NCBI RefSeq assembly: GCF_000332095.2 | Contig: NZ_KI913949.1 | Coordinates: 3,797,279 to 3,854,004 of the forward strand | Direction: 5' to 3' | DNA length: 56,726 nucleotides | DNA from: Leptolyngbya sp. PCC 6406 | Lineage (GTDB): Bacteria > Cyanobacteriota > Cyanobacteriia > Phormidesmidales > Phormidesmidaceae | Shown: one piece after another, positions 7,352 to 14,859 of the stretch | Layout: each line of letters starts with the position of its first letter | Position numbering within the stretch: position 1 is the first letter of the stretch | Translations under genes and position numbers: made by a program | The notes under the pieces: model-generated | What the model was told of the DNA's origin: nothing | The model's input: only the letters and a program-made list of their open reading frames with translations | Database searches by the model: none

Positions 7352-7761
7352 TTCGATTTTGGATCTTAAACAGACTTGGCAAAAAGCATATAGCCATCCT
7401 GCATGAGCTTTGAGCAAGCATCTCGTTCCGTGGGTAACCCACGCTACGAAAGCCTTCAAAAATCAAAGGAATTGCCATAGCAAAACTCCAAAATTTCCGC
7501 AGGTTTTATCCCAAGTCCAGAAGTGGATTTTCCCCACCGGGAAAACTCCACTTCTGGACTTGGGCAAGGTTTAGATCGGCTCTTACACTATCGCCTTGTC
7601 CCCCGAGGGAGAGGCAGACAGCGTCCCCTACTACTGCTCCCAACCTAGTGTTCAGTCAATTCATGATTGACGGGTGGCCGAAATCCTGGAGTTTAGTTGA
7701 GAGAGATCTTCTCTGCCCCGATTGCCCTCCGCCCTGCATCACTGCTTCTAGGTTGTCCACC
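7352..7761. other. 410-bp intergenic, end of nif core
   Basis: No gene is recognised. It contains one strong palindrome (7510-7564) and GC-rich repeat fragments such as CCGTGGGTAACCCACG near 7428. An open frame reaches back to 7648 but has no family similarity ahead of the ATG at 7762. Confidence 0.5.
7510..7564. repeat. Long perfect palindrome
   Basis: The left arm CCCAAGTCCAGAAGTGGA is repeated exactly inverted as TCCACTTCTGGACTTGGG. The pairing extends inward through ATTTTCCCC/GGGAAAACT with few mismatches, leaving a loop of about 5 nt. There is no U-run, so it looks more like a MITE or a cruciform/RNA-processing element than a simple terminator. Confidence 0.85.
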
Positions 7762-8382
7762 ATGATCGATATGCTCCACCAAGACTGGTTTGTTGATGCC
7801 CAGGGCCAGTGCCAGCCCCGACCCACCCTCCGACCGTGGGATTTGCTGCAAGAACACTACTACCTGCACCAGTTTTTAAGCGATGTGCTGCACATTATTG
7901 CCCATGCCCCCAACGAGTTTGACCAGTGGGACTATCTGCCCCAAATTCGCCGCCGGGTGCGGCAACTCGTCCTCAACTCCTACTGGTTGAACACCCAACG
8001 CCCCGACCCCGACCCCAAAACCGGGACCGCCATTCTCACCCTCTATGACGAAATTGGCTATCCCCTCACCGTGCAAACCGTCACCACCTGCGCCGGCATG
8101 AGCACCCCGATTCACAACCACGGCACCTGGGGAGTCGTCGCTCTGCTCGAAGGCCAAGAGCGCCACACCCTCTGGCGCAGAATGACCCACCCCGATCGCA
8201 TTGAAACGACGGGACAGTACATCTTGCAAGCTGGCGAAATTATCAGTTTTCAGCCCGAGGCCATTCACCAAGTTGAAGCCCTGGAGCCGACACCCAGTTT
8301 TACCTTTCAACTCTATGGTGATACCCAACCCAAATCGCGATTTCAGTTTGAGCACGCCCCATTTGCTGTCAAACCCTTTTAG
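7762..8382 (+). CDS. Cupin, cysteine dioxygenase-like family
   Basis: The 206-aa protein has a cupin fold signature: PIHNHGTWGVVALLEG (H118, H120), E130 shortly after, and H169 in FQPEAIHQVEAL, matching a 3-His/Glu metal site. It resembles bacterial cysteine-dioxygenase-family proteins recurrent at the ends of cyanobacterial nif clusters. The substrate is not known; thiol oxidation is the family default. The start at 7762 avoids an unsupported N-terminal extension. It ends 11 bp ahead of the next gene, which has an AGGAG site (TTTTAGGAGACTGCCCC), suggesting one operon. Confidence 0.8.
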   Translation: MIDMLHQDWFVDAQGQCQPRPTLRPWDLLQEHYYLHQFLSDVLHIIAHAPNEFDQWDYLPQIRRRVRQLVLNSYWLNTQRPDPDPKTGTAILTLYDEIGYPLTVQTVTTCAGMSTPIHNHGTWGVVALLEGQERHTLWRRMTHPDRIETTGQYILQAGEIISFQPEAIHQVEALEPTPSFTFQLYGDTQPKSRFQFEHAPFAVKPF

Positions 8383-8393
8383 GAGACTGCCCC

Positions 8394-8876
8394 ATGGCCA
8401 TCGTGACCTTCTACGGAAAACCCGACTGCATCAACAACACCCGCCAAAAAGCGCTGTTGCAAGCCTCTGGACACCACGTGATTGCCCGCGACCTACTGAT
8501 CGAACCCTGGACGCCCGAGCAGCTCTATCTATTTTTTGCCGGACTGCCAGTGACGCAGTGGTTTAACCCCACCGCCCGCGCTATCACCACGGGTCTGGTG
8601 TTGCCCGCACAGCTCAACATCGAGATCGCCCTAGACCTAATGGTGATCGACCCTGGGTTAATTCGGCGGCCATTGCTGCAAGTGGCCGACCAGCGCCAAG
8701 TTGGCTTTGATCCCGACATCATCGCCCGGTGGATTGGGCTCAGCACTACAGCCCTCGTTAAGACAGGGATCTCTAAAACAAGGATCTCTAAAACAGGGAT
8801 CTCTCCCACCGATTTAACCCTTTGCCCAAAGGCCCCCGTTCGATCGTTTGCCACAGGAGGGGCTAGCCTAGCCTAA
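8394..8876 (+). CDS. NifO-like, ArsC-family nitrogenase-associated protein
   Basis: The 160-aa thioredoxin-fold ArsC/Spx-type protein begins MAIVTFYGKPDCINNTRQKALL. The GKPDCINNTRQ segment with a single cysteine (C12) is characteristic of the nitrogenase-associated ArsC-like (NifO) subgroup. PTARAITTGL and RRPLLQVADQRQVGFD are family segments. The C-terminal part contains three copies of a 15-bp repeat (about 8760-8806), giving TGISKTRISKTGIS, which looks like recent expansion. NifO affects molybdenum use in Azotobacter; here the role is inferred from family and location. Confidence 0.82.
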   Translation: MAIVTFYGKPDCINNTRQKALLQASGHHVIARDLLIEPWTPEQLYLFFAGLPVTQWFNPTARAITTGLVLPAQLNIEIALDLMVIDPGLIRRPLLQVADQRQVGFDPDIIARWIGLSTTALVKTGISKTRISKTGISPTDLTLCPKAPVRSFATGGASLA

Positions 8877-8941
8877 GTGCAATGTGTGATTTTTTAAACC
8901 GCTGGCCTATCCTCGATAAGGCAACAGACGCGGAAGAGCGA

Positions 8942-9568
8942 ATGAAATTTGATGCGAAATGGATGCAGTATTACCAGGCGGTGGAAGGGCGGCCCCCCCG
9001 GCCTACCCTAGTCAAAGCGCTGGAATACCATGACCAAGCCCCTGACGCTCTGCCCAAATTTGCGGTAGACCTGGGTTGTGGAGATGGTCGCGACACCGTC
9101 GAGTTGCTCAACCAGGGCTGGCGGGTGCTGGCCATAGATGGGGAACCGGAGGCGATCGCCCGCCTGCGGCAGCGCTCTGACGGTATTGGCAAAGCATGGC
9201 CTAAAACCAACCGCCCCTACCTCGAAACCCGCGTGCAGCGGTTTGAAACCCTCACCCTACCCCCGGATATCAGCCTGGTGAATGCCAGTTTTTGCCTGCC
9301 CTTTTGCCCCCCCGAGCAGTTCCCCGACCTGTGGGATGAGATCGTCGCGACCCTGGCCACGGGAGGACGTTTCTGCGGCCAGCTTTTTGGCGACCAAGAC
9401 TCCTGGGCTGTCTATAGCGACATGAACCACCACAGTCGCGACCAAGTCAATCAGTTGCTGACCCCCTTTGACGTGGAATGGCTAGAGGAAGAAAAACATC
9501 CCGGCAAAACCGCCCTAGGCGAAGAGAAGTACTGGCATATTTTCAATATCGTTGCCCGCAAGCGATAG
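8942..9568 (+). CDS. SAM-dependent methyltransferase, class I
   Basis: The protein is about 208 aa with the SAM-binding motif FAVDLGCGDGRDTVELL followed by GWRVLAIDGEPEAI. The middle contains ASFCLPFC and the C-terminal half GGRFCGQLFGDQDSW. It resembles TehB-like small-molecule methyltransferases; the substrate is unknown. ATG 8942 has GGAAGAGCGA upstream, while an alternative ATG at 8882 would add 20 residues. It is co-directional with the cupin and NifO-like genes, so it may be a nif-edge accessory gene, but that is inference. Confidence 0.75.
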   Translation: MKFDAKWMQYYQAVEGRPPRPTLVKALEYHDQAPDALPKFAVDLGCGDGRDTVELLNQGWRVLAIDGEPEAIARLRQRSDGIGKAWPKTNRPYLETRVQRFETLTLPPDISLVNASFCLPFCPPEQFPDLWDEIVATLATGGRFCGQLFGDQDSWAVYSDMNHHSRDQVNQLLTPFDVEWLEEEKHPGKTALGEEKYWHIFNIVARKR

Positions 9569-9576
9569 ACAACCCT

Positions 9577-9720
9577 AGTACCGCAGGACGTAAATCAGTC
9601 CACTATTGTCGCGCCGCCCAACATTATTTTCCGGTCCCCTCGCCCCCTGGAAGAGGGCTAGAGTGAGGGGCCGAGGTGTGCCACGATGGAACGGTTAGAG
9701 TATTTACGCCGCACAGTACC
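9577..9720. repeat. MITE-like element, family 2, copy 2
   Basis: 144 bp bounded by AGTACCGCAGGACGTAAATC and the inverted GATTTACG-type end TATTTACGCCGCACAGTACC. The interior matches copy 1 (TTTTCCGGTCCCCTCGCCCC, then GTGAGGGGCCGAGG). It begins 9 bp after the methyltransferase stop and abuts the molbindin relic. Confidence 0.85.
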
Positions 9721-9721
9721 A

Positions 9722-9838
9722 GTCCACAGCAACCATTACATCGGCGGCTTTGACTACCGCGTAGGCTTCATCGCCAACCGTTAGCGCCAAGTTTTCAGCC
9801 GATTTGCCGTAACCTGTCTCCCTAACCAATGGCGACAT
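9722..9838 (-). pseudogene. Relic of a molbindin/TOBE (Mop) domain
   Basis: On the minus strand this segment reads VRETGYGKSAENLALTVG followed by DEAYAVVKAADVMVAVD. That is the characteristic second half of a Mop/TOBE molybdate-binding domain, as in molbindins or the C-terminus of ModC. Only about 40 codons are recognisable. The upstream half is missing and the downstream end runs into the family 2 element. It is probably a remnant of a molybdate gene that once bordered the nif cluster. Confidence 0.65.
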
Positions 9839-10298
9839 CACCATCGCCGTAGCCCTGGGACTCCTTGAGCTGTGTCTGAAGCAGGGCTTGGAACTCAGGA
9901 CGGTTGACTTCGATGCCCTTTTGCAAATTGCCAGGGGTTTCAAAAAATATAATGCTGTCTAGGCTCTTGATAGCCAACATCTGAAACAGAATATGGGTGA
10001 CGGGGGTGGGGAGCGCCATCAACTGGGGATCTGTCACTGTCTGCGGACCAGCGGCGGCATCCTGCAACGTTGGGTAGGCATAGATAATGTTGCGCCGGAT
10101 GTTGGGCTGCTGACGACTGCTGAGGGTCGTCATCACCCAACCCTGACCTAGGGTTTGGAGAACATAGTATTGCAAATGCTTCAGGCGTTCTGCGATCGCC
10201 TTTAGGGTAGGCGCGATCGCTTCCATCGCCTGCCCTGTCACCCCGTCGTTGGGGGCTTCCTCCAACAGCGTTTGAATTTGTTGATCCAGCGTATCCAT
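9822..10298 (-). CDS. Conserved hypothetical protein, 158 aa
   Basis: The protein starts MDTLDQQIQTLLEEAPNDG after a strong GGAGGAGAGAA ribosome-binding site. It is soluble and mixed alpha/beta, with YYVLQTLGQGWVMTTLSS and a hydrophobic middle. It looks like a cyanobacterium-specific family of unknown function. The last residues (SQGYGDGDVAIG) run into the molbindin relic in another frame, so the natural C-terminus may have been altered. Confidence 0.7.
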   Translation of the reverse strand: MDTLDQQIQTLLEEAPNDGVTGQAMEAIAPTLKAIAERLKHLQYYVLQTLGQGWVMTTLSSRQQPNIRRNIIYAYPTLQDAAAGPQTVTDPQLMALPTPVTHILFQMLAIKSLDSIIFFETPGNLQKGIEVNRPEFQALLQTQLKESQGYGDGDVAIG

Positions 10299-10566
10299 TT
10301 CTCTCCTCCATCCACGGTCCAGCCGAGCCTGCGTCTAGCCGCTCCATCTCCAGGCCATCGCAATTCCCATCTATGCTACTCGTCCCCCAGACAGTTCGCA
10401 CCGAGTGGGGCGAGTTTTACCTCCCACAGAAATCGGCCCCGACGGTGATCACAAAGCCCCAACCATTCACATCAGATAGGGCGAGTTTTACACCCCACCC
10501 CACTTCCTCAGACCCTGTGCTAAGGTCTTGGGGTTCTTATTGTCCTTGGGGCTCCTGCATCTGAGC
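10299..10566. other. Divergent intergenic ahead of hetZ, with repeat fragment
   Basis: This region lies between the minus-strand 158-aa gene and hetZ. It contains GGGCGAGTTTTACCTCCCA and CGACGGTGATCAC, related to the longer direct repeats near 46.5 kb. hetZ regulatory sites must lie here, but none can be assigned by eye. Confidence 0.45.
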
Positions 10567-11676
10567 ATGGCAGCACTGTCGGAACAATTATTTCAAGAAC
10601 TGCGGCAAGCGACAGCGGCCTCGGAGCGGGATTGTCGTGCTACGGCGGAGCGGCTGAGCCAAGAGGTGCAGCGCATTTGCAACGAGAGCCAGCGCATCCA
10701 GGACTCTGGGGATGTGGAGGGCTGGGCCATGACCCTGGGGCGGCACCGAGTTGCCCAGTGCGTCAAATATTATCGGCTGGGATCAAGTCAGGGACGGGTG
10801 GAACTGCACAGTACCCTAAGTGCGATTGTGTATCGCTATATCACCCCCAAATCTGGCACCGTCAGCTACCAAACTCGGCTGCAATTGATTGAGGATTTTC
10901 TCCAGGGGTTCTATGGAGAAACCTTCAAGGTTTTCCGACGAGAAAATGTTCTCTCCCCCGATTTTCAGCCCCGGACGCTGATGGAGTTGGCGGAGTACAT
11001 GGCTTTTTCGGAACGCTATGGTAAGCGTCGCATTTCCCTACCTCGGGGTCGCAGCCAACAAATTGTGATTTTGCGCGCCCAGACCTTTTCTCAACAACAG
11101 CCGCCGGAAACCCTGGTGGACCTAGAGCAGGCGATGGAGTCGGGCAATGGAGAGGCCGACGATCTGCGGGAGTTGTTGCCCTACCAGCGGCTACGGGAAT
11201 CCTTGGTGACGGACCCTGATGCCCTACCGGAGGAGGTGCTGCGGAACCGGGTGGTGGAAGCGTTGCTAGCCTACCTGAAGGAGCGCAACCAGGAAGACTG
11301 TGCCGATTACTTTACCCTGCGGCTGTTGGATTTGCCTACGGGGGAAATTGAGGCCATTCTGAGTCTGACCCCCCGCCAGCGGGATTATCTCCAGCAAAGG
11401 TTTAAGTACCATCTGATTCGCTTTGCCCTCTCCCACCATTGGGAGTTGGTCCATGAGTGGCTAGAGGCGGATCTCCATCGCAATCTGGGCCTCACCCCCC
11501 ACCAGTGGGAACGCTTGCAGGAGACGCTTTCTGAGCGTCAGCGTAAGTTATTGGCCTTGAAGCAAGAGGGATTGGGGGAGTCGGAAATTTCGCAGCGGTT
11601 GGGGGGAACTGTGATCCAAGTACAAAAGCAGTGGTCTAAGCTTCTAGAGCAGGCTTGGGAAATTCGTAATCTTTAG
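10567..11676 (+). CDS. hetZ: HetZ, cell-differentiation regulator
   Basis: The 369-aa protein matches HetZ across its length: an N-terminal SEQLFQELRQATAASERDC, then VELHSTLSAIVYRYITP, LAEYMAFSERYGKRRI and LRAQTFSQQQPPETLVD. A C-terminal LTPRQRDYLQQRFKYHLIRF is followed by an HTH-like region ending LLEQAWEIRNL. In heterocyst formers HetZ acts early in differentiation together with HetR/HetP; homologues also occur in non-heterocystous filamentous strains. The ATG at 10567 fits the family start. It is followed 27 bp later by patU, the standard hetZ-patU arrangement. Confidence 0.88.
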   Translation: MAALSEQLFQELRQATAASERDCRATAERLSQEVQRICNESQRIQDSGDVEGWAMTLGRHRVAQCVKYYRLGSSQGRVELHSTLSAIVYRYITPKSGTVSYQTRLQLIEDFLQGFYGETFKVFRRENVLSPDFQPRTLMELAEYMAFSERYGKRRISLPRGRSQQIVILRAQTFSQQQPPETLVDLEQAMESGNGEADDLRELLPYQRLRESLVTDPDALPEEVLRNRVVEALLAYLKERNQEDCADYFTLRLLDLPTGEIEAILSLTPRQRDYLQQRFKYHLIRFALSHHWELVHEWLEADLHRNLGLTPHQWERLQETLSERQRKLLALKQEGLGESEISQRLGGTVIQVQKQWSKLLEQAWEIRNL

Positions 11677-11703
11677 AATTATCCGGAACGGGGATTGGCA
11701 GCT

Positions 11704-12720
11704 ATGAACAGTGACGCAGATACCCTAAGGAGCTTCCTGATCGGACTCCTGGAATACTTTGGCCCGACAATCTCTTCACCATCAGGGGGTGTTGGCGGCG
11801 GCAACGATGTGCAAACAACGCAGTCCGGGCTGGCAGGGGTATCTTCTGATTCCCGCCTGGGGGCCGATGACGCTGGAGCATCGGCCTCTCCCAACACCCA
11901 TGCTGTCTTAAACATGCCCCCGTTATCTGAGCTGGGAGAGATGCCCACCGTGCAAACCCATTTCCAATCGTTACTGAAACGTCGTCTGCAAACGGAGATC
12001 GAACTGCGTCCGCCGTTATTCCCTTGGGAAACCGAGTTACAAGAGTATCCCCTGGGAGCCTCTGCCTCCCTTACCTCCCCTTGGTTAGCCCAACTGCGAT
12101 CGCTAAATCTTCCCACTGCCCTCCCGGAAGAGATCCTGGCGGCTCTCCTCCGTCGCTGCCAAACCCTAGCCCAAGAAGTCCTGCAACCGGGTATTCAACT
12201 GGTACGGGCCGTGGAGGAGCTGTTTCCAGAACAGCCCCAAGCGGTGAATCAAATTGCTGGACTGGTGTTGGCGGGAGCCAATCGGGATGTCCGCAGCCCC
12301 GATGTAGACGCCCTCAGGGCTGCCTTTCCGGAGGGCTACGCTGGAGCCAATCCTGAACAGCAGGTGACCCTGGCGATGCTGGCGGCTCGGGATATTTTTG
12401 ATGCCTTGACCTTGTCCGTAACTCCACAAGCCCCTCGGGTCCAGCGCCGCTGGGAAACCACCCATGGTCCGGTTAATTTGACAGTGGTTTATGAAGCCAA
12501 TTCTGAATCCCGGCTTCAGGTACAGGCAGAACTACCCGCTGTAGGGACTCTCAGCCTCAGCGGCGGGGAAGCTTCTATCCAACAGGGTGGGACAGGGACG
12601 CTGAGTCTTACGCTGATGGATCCTGAGCCCAATCAGTTCTATGCCCTAGAGGTGAGCTTGGAGGGGGCTGCGGATCCCGTTCTGACCTTTACCCTAGTGG
12701 TGCGCGATCGCGCGGTCTAG
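11704..12720 (+). CDS. patU: PatU, heterocyst-pattern protein family
   Basis: The protein is 338 aa. An N-terminal segment (DTLRSFLIGLLEYFGP) is followed by a low-complexity Gly/Ser/Ala linker, then PPLFPWETELQEYP and LVRAVEELFPEQP. The C-terminal half is a beta-rich domain. This fits undivided PatU; in Anabaena 7120 the gene is split into patU5 and patU3. PatU contributes to heterocyst pattern and works with hetZ. The internal ATG at 11704 is preferred over the TTG at 11695. No catalytic motif is visible. Confidence 0.8.
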   Translation: MNSDADTLRSFLIGLLEYFGPTISSPSGGVGGGNDVQTTQSGLAGVSSDSRLGADDAGASASPNTHAVLNMPPLSELGEMPTVQTHFQSLLKRRLQTEIELRPPLFPWETELQEYPLGASASLTSPWLAQLRSLNLPTALPEEILAALLRRCQTLAQEVLQPGIQLVRAVEELFPEQPQAVNQIAGLVLAGANRDVRSPDVDALRAAFPEGYAGANPEQQVTLAMLAARDIFDALTLSVTPQAPRVQRRWETTHGPVNLTVVYEANSESRLQVQAELPAVGTLSLSGGEASIQQGGTGTLSLTLMDPEPNQFYALEVSLEGAADPVLTFTLVVRDRAV

Positions 12721-12752
12721 GGTTGAACCCTGTTGCCCCTCCAGTGGGGATA

Positions 12753-12782
12753 GCAATCCCTCTCCCAAGGGAGAGGGATTGC
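12753..12782. terminator. Perfect hairpin downstream of patU
   Basis: GCAATCCCTCTCCC and GGGAGAGGGATTGC form a 14-bp perfect stem with a 2-nt AA spacer, 32 bp after the patU stop. No T-run follows, so it may be a repeat-type hairpin used as a terminator rather than a classical intrinsic terminator. Confidence 0.55.
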
Positions 12783-12867
12783 GCGGAAATGCGCGCCAAT
12801 AGACCCCGAGTCTTGGCCGCGCTACATCTGGGCTTAAACTTTTCTAAACACTGAGGAATCAGGCGGG

Positions 12868-12873
12868 TACAAT
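12868..12873 (+). promoter_or_regulatory. Possible -10 box for purB
   Basis: TACAAT lies 26 bp before the purB start codon. It is a reasonable -10 hexamer, but no convincing -35 is seen at the right spacing. Confidence 0.3.
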
Positions 12874-12899
12874 GGAGCGGTTGTATTCTGCTACACGCC

Positions 12900-14195
12900 T
12901 TGATTGAACGCTATACCCTGCCCGAAATGGGCGAAATCTGGAGTGACCTCTTCAAATACAAGACTTGGCTACAGGTAGAAATCGCTGTCTGTGAGGCCCA
13001 GGCAGACCTAGGTTATATTCCCCAGGTCGCGGTGGAGGAGATCAAGGCAAAGGCAGATTTCGACCCCCAGCGCATCCAAGATATTGAGGCGGAAGTCCGC
13101 CACGATGTGATCGCCTTTCTCACCAGCGTCAACGAATACGTGGGAGAAGCAGGGCGCTACATCCACCTAGGCATGACCAGCTCCGACATGCTAGACACGG
13201 CTCTGTCGCTGCAATTGGTGGCTAGCCTCCAGGTAATCATGACCCACGTAGAAAACCTGGTCCAGGCCATTCGCTACAAAGCCCAAGAGCACCGCAGTAC
13301 GGTCATGATTGGCCGCTCCCATGGCATCCATGCTGAGCCCATGACCTTTGGCTTCAAACTGGCGGGGTGGCTGGCGGAGATGTTGCGCCACCGCGATCGC
13401 TTGACCACCCTCCAGGACCAGATCGCCGTGGGCAAGATTTCTGGGGCCGTAGGCACCTACGCCAACATCGACCCTAAGGTAGAAGCTCTGGCTTGCCAAA
13501 AGCTGGGCCTACGCCCCGACACCGCCTCTACCCAGATCATCTCCCGTGATATCCATGGGGAGTTTATGAATGCCCTGGCCCTGCTGGCGGCCTCCATTGA
13601 GCGCTTTGCCGTAGAAATTCGCAACCTCCAGCGCACCGATGTCTTGGAGGTAGAGGAGTATTTCTCTAAGGGACAGAAGGGATCTTCTGCTATGCCCCAC
13701 AAGCGCAATCCCATCCGCTCGGAGCGGCTGACGGGTTGTGCCCGCATTCTCCGGGCTAATGCCATGGCCACCCTGGAAAATGTGGCTCTTTGGCACGAGC
13801 GAGATATTTCCCACAGTTCTGTGGAGCGGGTGGTGCTGCCGGATTCCTGTATTTTGATCCACTTCATGCTGGTGGAGACCACGGATTTGATCAAAAATCT
13901 GCTGGTCTATCCCGAAAACATGGCGCGGAATATGAACGTCTATGGCGGGGTGGTGTTTAGCCAGCGGCTGCTGCTGGCCCTAGTGGGCAAGGGCATGGTG
14001 CGGGAAGATGCCTATGCCATTGTCCAATCCCTCGCTCACACGGCCTGGAATACAGAGGGCGGAAATTTTCGGGCCTTGGTTACTGCCGATGATCGCGTCC
14101 AAGCCCAACTCTCGGGGGAGGAAATCGAGGCTTGTTTTGACCCGGCTCACCACCTGCGTCATCTGGATGAGGTGTATCAACGTCTGAGTATCTAG
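12900..14195 (+). CDS. purB: Adenylosuccinate lyase
   Basis: The 431-aa fumarase/aspartase-superfamily enzyme catalyses two steps of purine synthesis (SAICAR to AICAR, and adenylosuccinate to AMP). The family signature GSSAMPHKRNPI is intact, as are the substrate-binding regions GMTSSDMLDTAL and GRSHGIHAEP. The start is TTG at 12900 (TTG ATT GAA CGC), which gives the typical MIERYTLPEMGEIW beginning. It probably has its own promoter. Confidence 0.96.
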   Translation: MIERYTLPEMGEIWSDLFKYKTWLQVEIAVCEAQADLGYIPQVAVEEIKAKADFDPQRIQDIEAEVRHDVIAFLTSVNEYVGEAGRYIHLGMTSSDMLDTALSLQLVASLQVIMTHVENLVQAIRYKAQEHRSTVMIGRSHGIHAEPMTFGFKLAGWLAEMLRHRDRLTTLQDQIAVGKISGAVGTYANIDPKVEALACQKLGLRPDTASTQIISRDIHGEFMNALALLAASIERFAVEIRNLQRTDVLEVEEYFSKGQKGSSAMPHKRNPIRSERLTGCARILRANAMATLENVALWHERDISHSSVERVVLPDSCILIHFMLVETTDLIKNLLVYPENMARNMNVYGGVVFSQRLLLALVGKGMVREDAYAIVQSLAHTAWNTEGGNFRALVTADDRVQAQLSGEEIEACFDPAHHLRHLDEVYQRLSI

Positions 14196-14220
14196 TATTG
14201 AAAGGCAGAAGGCAGAAGCC

Positions 14221-14352
14221 GGGTATCAACGTAAGCTGGGACAATATTGGTACCAAGGAATTTAGGCGTTAGGAGTCAGTACTCTCCTAACGCCTAAATT
14301 CCTCGCTTCTGACTTCTCCCCAGGAGGGTCGTACTGGATTGAGATGAATACC
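14221..14352. repeat. MITE-like element, family 1, copy A
   Basis: 132 bp starting GGGTATCAACGTAAGCTGGG and ending in a degenerate inverted TTGAGATGAATACC. The interior carries an AGGAGTCAGTACTCTCCTAA palindrome. It shares ends and interior with 44561-44691 and 53221-53364. It lies 25 bp after the purB stop. Confidence 0.8.
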
Positions 14353-14358
14353 GCTATG

Positions 14359-14559
14359 TTACTCGTTGACGACCTGTAATCGGCCCCGCAACGTAGACCA
14401 GATCAGCCGATCGATGGCGGAGCGCTCTTCATCCTGAAGGTCTGGGGAACAGATAGCCTCTTGGAGCAGTTGGCGGTGGGCTGGGGTAATGCGGCGGGTA
14501 TTGATAGTCTGGGCGTACAGCTCAGCGATGGATTGGGTCAAGTCCTGAGAAGGAATCAT
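14359..14559 (-). CDS. Small conserved hypothetical protein
   Basis: The 66-aa protein MIPSQDLTQSIAELYAQTIN... with QDEERSAIDRLIWSTLRGRL resembles a short cyanobacterial family with no assigned function. It is predicted all-helical and has no signal or membrane segment. It is transcribed away from ycf66. Confidence 0.65.
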   Translation of the reverse strand: MIPSQDLTQSIAELYAQTINTRRITPAHRQLLQEAICSPDLQDEERSAIDRLIWSTLRGRLQVVNE

Positions 14560-14859
14560 GGGGGCTTAATGGATTTTGAATTCTTGTCTTATGGAAATCC
14601 AGTGTGACTCAGAAGTCGCCTCTCTAGTGTGACGGCTTGACCGAGGACAGCGTGAGTGATCCCTCAACTTTTGGTGACGTGGAGATCGCTTGGTTGTGGG
14701 AGCAATCGCAGTAAGTCGTGATCTGGATCACAGTCCCGATCCCGGCTGGAGAGATCACCTAGATTGCAAACATCCCCTAGAGTGGGTGGGGAAAGATCGC
14801 GATCGCGTGATCGGTTGAATTGTGCTGCGTTCTGTATTGCCCTAGGGAGGTCACACCCC
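14560..14859. other. Divergent promoter region
   Basis: 300 bp between the small minus-strand gene and ycf66. It contains HIP1-like GATCGCGATCGCG near 14796. The ycf66 ribosome-binding site AGGGAGG is at its right end. No other element is recognised. Confidence 0.5.
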
